From assembly GCF_041020765.1 (NCBI RefSeq), contig NZ_JBEUEJ010000008.1: DNA of 64,000 nt. The stretch is one strand, 5' to 3'. The notes beneath the pieces are model-generated. The model was not told the DNA's origin. It did not search any database and saw only the letters and a program-made list of their open reading frames with translations. The DNA is from Kineococcus terrestris (GTDB lineage Bacteria; Actinomycetota; Actinomycetes; Actinomycetales; Kineococcaceae). Shown here in pieces: positions 50,485 to 59,532 of the stretch. The number at the start of each line of letters is the position of its first letter. Position 1 is the first letter of the stretch. Position numbers and translations under genes: made by a program.

Positions 50485-51717
50485 TCAGCCCTGCAGCGCC
50501 GAGCCCGCCCGCCACTGCTCCCAGCTGTAGCCCCAGGCGTCGAAGCCGTTGCCGGGCTCGACGGCCCGGTCGGTGCCGGTGAAGACGACGACGTCGCCGA
50601 CGTGGGACTGCTCGAACAGCCAGCGGGCGTCCTCCAGGCCCATGCCCGTGCAGCCGTGGCTGACGTTCGCGCGCCCGTGCGAGGCGGCCGACCAGGGGGC
50701 CGCGTGCAGGAACTCCCCGGAGTTCGTCAGCCGCATCGCGTACCGCACGGCCACGTCGTAGTACTCCGGGTCGTCCCGGCTGACCCCGGTGGTCTCGGCG
50801 TCCATCTGCCGGGACTCCTCCAGGCTCATGACGACCTTGGTGCCGCTGCGGGTGACGTACTTGCCGCCGTGCCCGTCCTGGCCCGTGGTGACGGGGATGG
50901 TGCGCAGCACCTCCCCGTCGCGCGTGACGGTCAGGGTGTGCGCCTGGACGTCCACCTGGCTGACGACGGCGGCCCCGACGTGGAAGTCGATGTCGCGGGT
51001 GACGCCCCACACGCCCGGGGCGACCTCGGTGCTCCCGAGGTCGACGTCGAGGTGGACGTCGGTCTGCGCGGGCCAGAACTCGGCGGGCCGGTACTGCACC
51101 TGCGTGGCCGACACCCAGCGCCAGGAGCCCTCGACGGGTGCCGGGCTGGTCGTCACCCGCAGCCGCTCCTCCACCAGGGCGCGCCGGTCGTCGGCGACGG
51201 CCTCGTCGAAGGTGACGATCACGGGCATCCCGACGCCGACGGTCGACCCGCTCAGCGGCGCCACGGCCGGGAAGGCGGTGACGGCCGGGTCCAGGGCGGT
51301 GAAGGAGCTGGTCCGCTCCGCGGGCGCACCGCCGGAGCCGTGCGCCGTGGCGCGCACCTCGTAGCGGGCGCCGGCGAGCAGCGGGGCGGTGCTGGTCCAC
51401 GTGAGCCCGTCACCGGCGACGGCGCCCTCCAGCGGCGTCCCGTCCTGCGCGGTGACGACGACCTCGTCGAGCTGCCCGTCGGTGACGCGCACGGTCACCG
51501 GCGCGTCCAAGCGCACGTCGAGCGCCGCGTCGGCGGGCAGGACGTCGATGCGCGCCGGCGCGGGCGACGCCGTGGCGGCGGGAGCGGCCGCTCCCCCGCT
51601 GCCGCTGTCGGCCTGGCAGGCGCCCAGCGGCGCGGCCAGCGCCAGGACGAGCGCGGCGGGCACCCAGGCGCGCGCCCCCCGGCGCGCGGGCGTGCTCGGT
51701 CGACGACCACTGCTCAA
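50485..51717 (-). CDS. Lipoprotein L,D-transpeptidase
   Basis: 410-residue cell-wall cross-linking enzyme that forms 3-3 peptide bridges. The signal peptide ends in lipobox LGAC (Cys near residue 34). Two Ig-like domains follow (about 55-150 and 155-245; LSGSTVGVGMPVIVTFDEAV starts the second), then the YkuD domain with the catalytic HAAPWSAASHGRANVSHGC near residues 335-355. The TTG at 51717 is chosen because GGGGAGGA lies about eight bases upstream and the basic signal n-region follows; a later GTG would remove that region. Downstream is the hairpin shared with qcrB. Confidence 0.9.
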   Translation of the reverse strand: MSSGRRPSTPARRGARAWVPAALVLALAAPLGACQADSGSGGAAAPAATASPAPARIDVLPADAALDVRLDAPVTVRVTDGQLDEVVVTAQDGTPLEGAVAGDGLTWTSTAPLLAGARYEVRATAHGSGGAPAERTSSFTALDPAVTAFPAVAPLSGSTVGVGMPVIVTFDEAVADDRRALVEERLRVTTSPAPVEGSWRWVSATQVQYRPAEFWPAQTDVHLDVDLGSTEVAPGVWGVTRDIDFHVGAAVVSQVDVQAHTLTVTRDGEVLRTIPVTTGQDGHGGKYVTRSGTKVVMSLEESRQMDAETTGVSRDDPEYYDVAVRYAMRLTNSGEFLHAAPWSAASHGRANVSHGCTGMGLEDARWLFEQSHVGDVVVFTGTDRAVEPGNGFDAWGYSWEQWRAGSALQG

Positions 51718-51957
51718 CGGACTGTCCTCCCCTCGGGCGCGCTGCGGCACCCGTCTCGTTCCCCCGGGCCATCGTCGCACCGCGAGGACCCCGGAGGAGG
51801 ACGCTCGCCGGGCCCCGTCCGTTGCACCGGTGCGCCGAGCGGTCGCCGCTGCGGGGTCCCGACGCTCGGGAGCCCCCGACCCCTCGCCCGCCCCTGCCGT
51901 CACGAGGACGGACGTCGAGGGCACGACGTCGAGGACGTCGAGGACGTAGGACCTGGG

Positions 51958-52325
51958 GCAGCGGCGGCCGCCCCGGACCCGGTGAGGACCCGGCTGGTGC
52001 GCGAGCTGACCGTCCCGGCTCGGCCGCGGGGCTGGCGGCCCGGGTCGGGACCGGGCGGCAGGAGGTCGACCACCACCCGCGGGCGCTGGAGGCGCACGGC
52101 GTGGTGCGGCTGCCCGAGGAGCGCCGGCACGCGGCACCACCGAGCGGGTGCTGCGGCCTCGGCAGCCTCCCGCACCGTCTCCCCCGCGGCCGTCAGCGCG
52201 GCCGGCCGACGACCTCACCGCCGCGGTGCTGGACCTGGCCGCGCGACACCACCGGGAAGGGACGACGGGCGCCCGCACCGGCACCTGGTCGCCACCCACC
52301 CCCTGCCCGAGAGCCCGCGACCACC
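51958..52325 (+). pseudogene. Decayed ArsR-type winged-helix regulator
   Basis: Pieces of an ArsR/HTH_20 regulator appear in successive frames: DPVRTRLVRELTVP, then after a one-base shift GSAAGLAARVGTGRQEVDHH and RALEAHGVVRLPEERR, then TTERVLRP, ASRTVSPAAVSAA and finally DDLTAAVLDLAARHHREG and HLVATHPLPESPR. At least four frameshifts and an internal deletion separate them, so no full product is possible. Order and content match intact actinobacterial regulators that sit directly before SRPBCC genes; this is from family recall, not a search. Confidence 0.7.
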
Positions 52326-52800
52326 GTGCCTGACGTCCCGTACCGCCGGGAGCCCGCGTCGACGTCCCCGGAACCCGCGAGCAGGTGCGGCACGCCAGCG
52401 CCGCCGGCGCGAGCGCCTGGTCCCTGCTGCCCGAGGTGGAGGAGCGGTGAGGACGAGGAGGACCGGGCGGCCGCTGTGGGCCGGGCTCCGGACGCCCTCA
52501 GCCCGCTGACGTCGACGTGCCTCGTCGAGGCGCGGTGGAGGCACCCGCGCCTGCCCCCGACCCGCGTGCCCGGCCCGGCGGCTGTCCCGGTGGAGGTGAG
52601 CGATGCTCACCCCGGCGACGCGTACGGCGTTGGTCCGCGGTGCGTGACGCGCTGGGGCTCGGGGAGCCTGCTTCGACGCCGTGGGTGGGAGGTGGCACCG
52701 GCACGGTGGGACGGGTCCGCCGCGAGGCAGGGGGCTGGCGGACGTGGTCGCGGGGCCTGCCGGCACCGGTGTGGGCCACCCCGGAGCGCGACCGCCCGGA
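52326..52800 (+). pseudogene. Decayed SRPBCC/AHSA1-domain gene
   Basis: It begins at a GTG with VPDVPYRRE, then in another frame VDVPGTREQV, ASAWSLLPEVEER and a TGA at 52448-52450, then in a third frame PLTSTCLVEAR. Further fragments such as VRDALGLGEP suggest remnants to about 52800. These match the start (VPGTPEQVW, SAWFxPxxVEER) and middle of SRPBCC proteins paired with ArsR-type regulators. The 3' limit is uncertain. Confidence 0.6.
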
Positions 52801-52812
52801 CGGGGCCGCACG

Positions 52813-52853
52813 CACGAGGGCCGCGGCACCCGGTGGGTGTCGCGGCCCTCGTG
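52813..52853. terminator. Intrinsic hairpin after ctaF
   Basis: A 19-bp stem (52813-52831 with 52835-52853, one G-U pair) and a 3-base loop directly downstream of the ctaF stop, ending the ctaC-ctaD-ctaF operon. Confidence 0.88.
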
Positions 52854-52868
52854 GAGCGCTGCTCGGCG

Positions 52869-53270
52869 TCAGTGGGCGTGCTCGCCCGTGTAGTACTCGA
52901 ACACCCAGCCGAGGATGGCCGGGATCGTGAAGACCATCCCGATGAGGAACATCCACCAGCCGACGGCCACGCCGAGGAACGCGATGGCCCCGCCGAGGGC
53001 CAGGTACAGCGGCCACCAGGAGTAGGGCGGGAAGAAGCCCTGCTCACCCGCGCCCTCGCTGATGTCGGCGCGGGCGTCGTCCTCCGGCCGCTCGTCGATG
53101 CGCCGGGCCGTGACGGCCATGTAGGCGCCGATGAGGACCGCCAGCCCACCGGTGAGCAGGAGGGCGATGAGGCCCACCCACTCGTCCCACTGGGTCAGCA
53201 GGCCGTACACGAAGCCGATCGGGATGAAGAAGAGGATGCCGCCCGAGAAGAGCCAGGTCTCCGCCTTCAT
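52869..53270 (-). CDS. ctaF: Actinobacterial cytochrome c oxidase subunit IV
   Basis: 133-residue small oxidase subunit specific to actinobacteria. KAETWLFSGGILFFIPIGFVYG opens the first of four membrane helices; GFFPPYSWWPLYLALGGAIAFLG and the ending GWVFEYYTGEHAH are characteristic. The ATG is three bases after the ctaD stop. A strong hairpin follows. Confidence 0.93.
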   Translation of the reverse strand: MKAETWLFSGGILFFIPIGFVYGLLTQWDEWVGLIALLLTGGLAVLIGAYMAVTARRIDERPEDDARADISEGAGEQGFFPPYSWWPLYLALGGAIAFLGVAVGWWMFLIGMVFTIPAILGWVFEYYTGEHAH

Positions 53271-53273
53271 GGA

Positions 53274-55052
53274 TCAGTTCCCCCTCTTCCCGGCGATGTC
53301 CTCGTGACGACCCGACAGGTCCGCCTCGCCGTACACGTGGTCCAGCAGGTTCTTGCTGCCCGTCGGGGTGTCCCGGCCGATGACCTCGGGGTGGTGCAGG
53401 TCGAAGGCAGGCCGCTCGGAGCGGATCCGCGGCAGCGAGGTGAAGTTGTGCCGCGGCGGCGGGCAGGAGGTCGCCCACTCGAGCGAGGCGCCGTAGCCCC
53501 ACGGGTCGTCCACCTCGACGCGCTGGCCGTAGCGGGCGGTCTTGTAGACGTTCCACAGGAAGGGGATGAACGACAGGCCGAGGACGAAGGAGCCGATCGT
53601 GGAGATCTGGTTCATCGTCGTGAAGCCCTCGCCGACCAGGTAGTCCGCGTAGCGGCGCGGCATGCCCGCCGCCCCCAGCCAGTGCTGGATGAGGAAGGTG
53701 GCGTGGAAGCCGATGAACAGCAGCCAGAAGTGCAGCTTGCCCAGGCCCTCGTCGAGCATCTTGCCGGTGAACTTGGGCCACCAGAAGTAGAAGCCCGCGA
53801 ACATCGCGAACACGACGGTGCCGAAGACCACGTAGTGGAAGTGGGCGACGACGAAGTACGTGTCGGACAGGCCGAAGTCCAGCGGCGGCGAGGACAGGAT
53901 GACGCCGGTCAGGCCGCCGAAGAGGAAGGTGACCAGGAAGCCGATCGCCCACAGCATCGGGGTGTCGAAGGTCAGCGACCCGCGCCACATGGTGCCCAGC
54001 CAGTTGAAGAACTTCACGCCCGTGGGGACCGCGATGAGCATGGTCATGAAGGCGAAGAAGGGCAGCAGCACCTTGCCGGTGACGTACATGTGGTGCGCCC
54101 ACACCGTGACCGACAGGCCCGCGATGGAGATCGTCGCGAAGACCAGGCCCTTGTAGCCGAAGACCGGCTTGCGGCTGAAGACCGGGAAGATCTCCGTCAC
54201 GATGCCGAAGAACGGCAGCGCGATGATGTAGACCTCCGGGTGGCCGAAGAACCAGAACAGGTGCTGCCACAGGATCGGGCCGCCCGTGGCGGCCTCGAAG
54301 ACGTGGGCGTTGAGGATGCGGTCCGCCCCGAGGGCGAGCAGCGCCGCCGCCAGCACCGGGAACGCCATGAGGATCAGGACGCTCGTGATGAGCGTGTTCC
54401 AGGTGAAGATCGGCATCCGGAACATCGTCATGCCGGGCGCGCGCATGCAGATGATCGTGGTGATGAAGTTGACGGCGCCGAGGATGGTGCCGAAGCCCGA
54501 GAAGGCCAGGCCCATCACCCACAGGTTGCCGCCCAGGCCGGGCGAGTGGACGACGTCCGAGAGCGGGGCGTACGCGAACCACCCGAAGGAGGCCGCGCCG
54601 CCGGGCACGAGGAAGCCGGCCGCGGCGATGAGGCCGCCGAAGGTGAACAGCCAGTACGACAGCATGTTCAGCCGCGGGAAGGCGACGTCCGGAGCGCCGA
54701 TCTGCAGCGGCATGATCGCGTTGGCGAAGGCCGAGAAGAGGGGCGTCGCGAACAGCAGCAGCATGATCGTGCCGTGCATGGTGAACGCCTGGTTGTACTC
54801 GTTCTTGGTCGTGAAGACCTGCATCCCGGGCTCGAAGAGCTCGGCCCGGATGAGCAGCGCCAGCACACCGCCGACGAGGAACCACGCGAACGAGGTGACG
54901 AAGTACAGGTTGCCGATGACCTTGTGGTCGGTCGTCGAGAACCAGGTCGCCACCTTCGACCCCCGGCGCACCGGGGTGGTCGCGCCGAGCGGCTGCCGCG
55001 TCGTGGTGACGCGGGTCGCCGCCCCGGGCGCGCCGAGGCTCTCAGTAGCCAT
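53274..55052 (-). CDS. ctaD: Cytochrome c oxidase subunit I
   Basis: 592-residue catalytic heme-copper subunit reducing oxygen at the a3-CuB centre. Heme a ligand in FTMHGTIML near residue 90, CuB His and cross-linked Tyr in FFGHPEVYI near 272, the His pair in VWAHHMYVTG near 321, and heme a3/a ligands in VVAHFHYVVFG near 405. Twelve membrane helices. The ATG overlaps the ctaC stop by one base (TGATG). Confidence 0.96.
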   Translation of the reverse strand: MATESLGAPGAATRVTTTRQPLGATTPVRRGSKVATWFSTTDHKVIGNLYFVTSFAWFLVGGVLALLIRAELFEPGMQVFTTKNEYNQAFTMHGTIMLLLFATPLFSAFANAIMPLQIGAPDVAFPRLNMLSYWLFTFGGLIAAAGFLVPGGAASFGWFAYAPLSDVVHSPGLGGNLWVMGLAFSGFGTILGAVNFITTIICMRAPGMTMFRMPIFTWNTLITSVLILMAFPVLAAALLALGADRILNAHVFEAATGGPILWQHLFWFFGHPEVYIIALPFFGIVTEIFPVFSRKPVFGYKGLVFATISIAGLSVTVWAHHMYVTGKVLLPFFAFMTMLIAVPTGVKFFNWLGTMWRGSLTFDTPMLWAIGFLVTFLFGGLTGVILSSPPLDFGLSDTYFVVAHFHYVVFGTVVFAMFAGFYFWWPKFTGKMLDEGLGKLHFWLLFIGFHATFLIQHWLGAAGMPRRYADYLVGEGFTTMNQISTIGSFVLGLSFIPFLWNVYKTARYGQRVEVDDPWGYGASLEWATSCPPPRHNFTSLPRIRSERPAFDLHHPEVIGRDTPTGSKNLLDHVYGEADLSGRHEDIAGKRGN

Positions 55053-55993
55053 CAGAAGTTCCCTCCGCTGTTCGCCTCGTCGCCGCCCGGGTCGATGCCC
55101 TCGCCCTCCAGGGCGCCGCCGAGCTCGGTGGGCAGGGCGCCGGTCTGGCCGGCGGCCTCGAGGTCCTCCAGGTGCTGCTGGTACTCCTCCTGGGAGACCA
55201 CCTCGACGTTGAAGAGCATCTCCGAGTGGTACTCACCGCACAGCTCGGCGCACTTGCCCTGGTACGAGCCCTCCTTGGTCGGCGTCACGATGAACTCGTT
55301 CGGCGACCCGGGGATCATGTCCATCTTGAACAGGAAGGCCGGGACGTAGAAGGAGTGGATGACGTCGCGGGCGTAGAGCTCGAAGCGGACCTTCTGGTCC
55401 ACCGGCAGGTAGAGCACCGGCAGGCGGTCCTCGACGTTCTCGTCGGCCGTGTTGCCGGCCTGGACGCCGGTGTCCCAGACCAGGGGGGTCTCCTGGTCGG
55501 TGTCGAGGTAGTTGAAGTCCCAGGACCACTTCTTGCCGACGACCTGGACGGTGACGTCGGTCTCCTCGTCACCGCGGTCGGTGATCGCGGCCTGGTCGAC
55601 GGCCGTGTAGTAGAAGAGCACCCCGACCATCATCACGGGGACGATGGTGTAGAGAATCTCGATCGGCATGTTGTAGCGGACCTGCGGCGGCAGCTCCGGG
55701 TCGCCCTTGCGGCGCCGGTAGGCCACCACGACCCAGATCGTCAGGCCCCACACCAGGACGCCGACGACCAGCGCGGCGATCCAGGAGCCGTTCCAGAGGG
55801 TCTGGATGCGCTCGGTCATGTCGGTCGCGCCGACGCTCGCGTCGATCAGGTAGCCGTTGCCGGCGCTGGCCGCCGGCCAGTCACCTGCGGCGCAGCCACC
55901 CAGCAGCAGGGTGCCCGCCGCGGCTGCCGCAGCGGCGGTCAGCCCCTTCGCGGGACGGCGACGAGGCGTCGCGCCCGTGTCTCGCGTTCCCAA
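55052..55993 (-). CDS. ctaC: Cytochrome c oxidase subunit II
   Basis: 313-residue lipoprotein subunit II accepting electrons from QcrC. The signal peptide ends in lipobox LLGGC near residue 29, two membrane helices follow (about 60-85 and 105-125), then the cupredoxin domain with KKWSWDFNY, VIHSFYVPAF and the CuA site CAELCGEYHSEM near residue 255. The TTG at 55993 is favoured by GGAAGG six bases upstream; an in-frame GTG at 56008 would add five residues. First gene of ctaC-ctaD-ctaF. Confidence 0.92.
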   Translation of the reverse strand: MGTRDTGATPRRRPAKGLTAAAAAAAGTLLLGGCAAGDWPAASAGNGYLIDASVGATDMTERIQTLWNGSWIAALVVGVLVWGLTIWVVVAYRRRKGDPELPPQVRYNMPIEILYTIVPVMMVGVLFYYTAVDQAAITDRGDEETDVTVQVVGKKWSWDFNYLDTDQETPLVWDTGVQAGNTADENVEDRLPVLYLPVDQKVRFELYARDVIHSFYVPAFLFKMDMIPGSPNEFIVTPTKEGSYQGKCAELCGEYHSEMLFNVEVVSQEEYQQHLEDLEAAGQTGALPTELGGALEGEGIDPGGDEANSGGNF

Positions 55994-56081
55994 CGTCGGC
56001 CTTCCCACGGTCGGTCTCTGGTCGCGGTCACCCGTCCGGACGCACCGGTGCGCGTCCGCGGCGGTCACCGCACTCCGGAGA

Positions 56082-56786
<705 letters not shown>

Positions 56787-56822
56787 GGGCCCGGGGCCGC
56801 GCCGGGCGCCGGACGCGCCGAC

Positions 56823-56850
56823 GGCCCCCGCACCGGGTGGTGCGGGGGCC
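56823..56850. terminator. Intrinsic hairpin after erpA
   Basis: A 12-bp stem (56823-56834 with 56839-56850) with a 4-base loop, downstream of the erpA stop and upstream of aat. Confidence 0.75.
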
Positions 56851-56884
56851 GCCGGGCCGTCCGGGCCGCTCAGCGAGCGGTCCG

Positions 56885-57250
56885 TCAGGAGAAGGAGTCG
56901 CCGCAGGCGCAGCTGCTGCCCGCGTTGGGGTTGTCGATGGTGAAGCCCTGCTTCTCGATCGTGTCCGCGAAGTCGATGGTCGCGCCGTCCAGGTAGGGGG
57001 CGCTCATCTTGTCGACCACGAGGCCCACGCCGTCGAAGTCGCGGACGGCGTCGCCGTCGAGGTCGCGCTCGTCGAAGTAGAGCTGGTAGATCAGGCCGGA
57101 GCAGCCGCCGGGCTGGACGGCGATGCGCAGCCGCAGGTCGTCGCGGCCCTCCTGCTCCAGCAGGGCGCGGACCTTGGCGGCGGCCACGTCGGTCAGCTGG
57201 ACCCCCTGCGCGGGGGCCGTGTCCTCGGTGACGGTCGTCGTGCTGGTCAT
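56885..57250 (-). CDS. erpA: Iron-sulfur cluster insertion protein (A-type carrier)
   Basis: 121-residue HesB/IscA/ErpA-family carrier that delivers Fe-S clusters to apoproteins. LTDVAAAKVRALLEQEG opens the fold, the first cluster cysteine is in QPGGCSGLIYQL near residue 50, and the CxC pair in SSCACGDSF near the C-terminus supplies the other two. The ATG at 57250 has GGAG nine bases upstream; an ATG two codons earlier (57256) is also possible. Confidence 0.92.
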   Translation of the reverse strand: MTSTTTVTEDTAPAQGVQLTDVAAAKVRALLEQEGRDDLRLRIAVQPGGCSGLIYQLYFDERDLDGDAVRDFDGVGLVVDKMSAPYLDGATIDFADTIEKQGFTIDNPNAGSSCACGDSFS

Positions 57251-57372
57251 GAGCATCGTCTCCGGTTCGCTCGTCGACTGCGGGGCTGCTGCAAGTGCCA
57301 ACCGCGCCCGCGCCGGTCGTGTTCCCGCCGGGTGTCCCGCGGCGGGCGCGCCCGGTGCGGCGCGCGACCAGG

Positions 57373-58818
57373 CTACGCCGGGGACGCGCCCGCCCGCTCC
57401 ACCGCGCCCGCCCCGCCCGCCGGCAGCTGCGCCAGCCCGTCCAGCAGCAGCACCTCCCCCGCGCACACGCGCGCGAAGTCGGCCAGGTGCAGCGACTCGT
57501 CGGCGCCGTGGGCGCGGCTGTCGGGGTCCTCCACGCCGGTGACGAGGATCGCCGCGCCCGGGTAGCGCTCGGCGAGGTCGGCCACGAACGGGATGGACCC
57601 GCCCATCCCGGCCTCGACGACGTCACCGGTCCCGACGCCGAAGGCCCGCGCGAAGGCGCGGCGGGCCACCTCGTGGGCCGGCGAGCCGGTGTCGGCGCGG
57701 AAGGGCCGGCCGGCCTCGCCGTCGGTGACCGTGACGCGGGCGCCGAACGGGGCGTGCTCCAGCAGGTGCCGGCGCAGCGCCGCGGCCGCCGCGGCCGGGT
57801 CCTGCCCGGGCGCCAGCCGCAGGCTCAGCTTGGCGCTCGCGCTCGGCAGCAGCGTGTTGCTCGCCGCGGCGACGGCGGGGGCGTCCACGCCCAGCACCGA
57901 CAGCGCCGGGCGCGCCCACAGCCGGTCGGCCAGCGAGCCGGTCCCGGCCAGCCGGACGCCGTCGAGCACCCCGGCGTCGGCGCGGAAGACGTCCTCGGCG
58001 ACCTCGACCCCGGCGGCGGCGGTGCCGGTCACCAGCCCGGCCACGGCCACGTCGCCGGCCTCGTCGTGCAGGGTGGCCAGCAGCCGGGCCAGGCAGGTCA
58101 GGGCGTCCAGGACGGGACCGCCGTTCACGCCGGAGTGCACGGCGTGCGAGAGCACGTCCACGCGCACCTCGCAGTCGACCAGGCCGCGCAGCGTCGTGGT
58201 GATCGCGGGCACGCCGACGCGCCAGTTGGCGGAGTCGGCCACGACGATGACGTCGGCGGCCAGGTCCTCGCCGTGCTCGGCCAGGAAGGCGCCGAAGGTC
58301 GGCGAGCCGACCTCCTCCTCCCCCTCGACGAAGACGGTCACGCCCACGCCGCCGTCCTCGCCCCACAGCGGGAGCAGGGTGCGCAGCGCGTGCGCGTGCG
58401 CGACGACGCCGGCCTTGTCGTCGGCGGTGCCGCGGCCGAACAGCCGCCCGTCGCGCTCGGTGGGCGTGAACGGCTCCGACGTCCAGTCCCGCGCGTCGCC
58501 CGTCGGCTGCACGTCGTGGTGGGCGTACAGCAGGACGGTGGGCCGCCCGGCCGGCGCGGGCCGGCGGGCCACCACGGCGGGCGCGCCGCCGGCGGCGGTG
58601 TGCACCCCCACCTCCGGCACCCCGCAGGCGCGCAGCAGGTCGGCCACGGCCTCCGCGCTGCGCGCGACGTCACCGGCGCGCGCCGGGTCGGCCGAGACGC
58701 TCGGGACGCGGACGAGGGCCTCGAGGTCGGCGCGGGCGGCCGGCGCCCCGGCCTCGGAGGCGGCCAGCAGGGCGGCGTCGCGGTCCGCGCCCGCGGGGGG
58801 CAGGGGGGTGGTCGTCAC
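57373..58818 (-). CDS. M20 family dipeptidase
   Basis: 481-residue zinc peptidase of the M20 family, resembling Rv2141c. Metal ligands: AHHDVQPTGD near residue 100, RGTADDKAG near 128, GEEEVGSPT near 165 (Glu base and ligand), ADSANW near 190 and the C-terminal His in GADESLHLADF. A dimerisation lid domain lies at about 205-330 (HAVHSGVNGGPV). Cytoplasmic, no signal. The GTG at 58818 follows TAGCGT by six bases, predicting a leaderless mRNA. Confidence 0.9.
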   Translation of the reverse strand: MTTTPLPPAGADRDAALLAASEAGAPAARADLEALVRVPSVSADPARAGDVARSAEAVADLLRACGVPEVGVHTAAGGAPAVVARRPAPAGRPTVLLYAHHDVQPTGDARDWTSEPFTPTERDGRLFGRGTADDKAGVVAHAHALRTLLPLWGEDGGVGVTVFVEGEEEVGSPTFGAFLAEHGEDLAADVIVVADSANWRVGVPAITTTLRGLVDCEVRVDVLSHAVHSGVNGGPVLDALTCLARLLATLHDEAGDVAVAGLVTGTAAAGVEVAEDVFRADAGVLDGVRLAGTGSLADRLWARPALSVLGVDAPAVAAASNTLLPSASAKLSLRLAPGQDPAAAAAALRRHLLEHAPFGARVTVTDGEAGRPFRADTGSPAHEVARRAFARAFGVGTGDVVEAGMGGSIPFVADLAERYPGAAILVTGVEDPDSRAHGADESLHLADFARVCAGEVLLLDGLAQLPAGGAGAVERAGASPA

Positions 58819-58824
58819 CCCGGC

Positions 58825-58830
58825 ACGCTA
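58825..58830 (-). promoter_or_regulatory. -10 element (TAGCGT), leaderless start of the M20 gene
   Basis: TAGCGT on the minus strand, six bases before the GTG at 58818. Confidence 0.6.
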
Positions 58831-58877
58831 CCGGCGCCGCACCCGGCGGCCCGGGCGGGGAGCGGTGGCCGGTGACG

Positions 58878-58883
58878 TACCCT
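58878..58883 (+). promoter_or_regulatory. -10 element (TACCCT), leaderless start of the DUF3043 gene
   Basis: TACCCT lies six bases before the GTG at 58890, back to back with the M20 promoter 48 bp away. Confidence 0.6.
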
Positions 58884-58889
58884 GGGCGC

Positions 58890-59480
58890 GTGTTCGGACG
58901 CTCGAAGGAGAAGCAGGCCCCCGTCGTCGTGGAGGCCCCCGTCGAGCCCGTCAGGACCGCCGGCAAGGGCCGGCCGACCCCCAAGCGCAGCGAGGCGCAG
59001 GCCCGCAACCAGCGCCCCCTGGTCCCCGCCGACCGCAAGGCGGCGCGCACGGCGAGCAAGCAGGCGCTGCGCGAGGACCGCGCCCGGATGCAGCAGGCGC
59101 TGCTGACCGGTGACGAGCGCTACCTGCCGTACCGGGACAAGGGCCCGCAGAAGCGCTTCGTGCGCGACGTCGTGGACGCCCGCCGCAACGTCGGGGAGTA
59201 CTTCCTCATCATCGCCGGTGTCGCGCTCGTCATCTCGATGCTGGCCCCGGCCACCGGCTCGGTCGCGCTCATCGGCGCCACCACCCTCGTCATCTACGGG
59301 ATGCTCGCGGTCGTCATCGTCGACAGCGTCCTGCTGGGCCGGCGGATCAAGCGCCTGGTCGCCGGCCGCTTCGAGACCCCCGAACGGGGTCTCGTCGGCT
59401 ACGGCGTCACCCGCGCCCTGCAGATCCGCCGCCTGCGCCGGCCCGTGCCGATGGTCGACCGGGGTCACGCTCCCCGCTGA
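58890..59480 (+). CDS. DUF3043 membrane protein
   Basis: 196-residue actinobacterial DUF3043 protein of unknown function. It begins VFGRSKEK, has a basic cytoplasmic section with GKGRPTPKRSEAQARNQRPL and YLPYRDKGPQKRFVRDVVDAR, then two membrane helices (about 105-128 and 130-150) and a basic C-terminus. The GTG at 58890 follows TACCCT by six bases; an upstream ATG would only add unconserved residues. Confidence 0.88.
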   Translation: MFGRSKEKQAPVVVEAPVEPVRTAGKGRPTPKRSEAQARNQRPLVPADRKAARTASKQALREDRARMQQALLTGDERYLPYRDKGPQKRFVRDVVDARRNVGEYFLIIAGVALVISMLAPATGSVALIGATTLVIYGMLAVVIVDSVLLGRRIKRLVAGRFETPERGLVGYGVTRALQIRRLRRPVPMVDRGHAPR

Positions 59481-59519
59481 GGGGCGCACGCCGCCCTGCC
59501 GCGGGCGGGGCGGCGGGCC

Positions 59520-59525
59520 TAGTCT
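59520..59525 (+). promoter_or_regulatory. -10 element (TAGTCT), leaderless start of the aldo/keto reductase gene
   Basis: TAGTCT lies seven bases before the ATG at 59533. Confidence 0.6.
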
Positions 59526-59532
59526 CGCGGCC

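Noticed and set aside
51720..51957. A short gene in the gap before the decayed regulator
   Set aside because: Only fragments with repetitive GACGTCGAG content; no start with ribosome-binding site and no recognisable domain.
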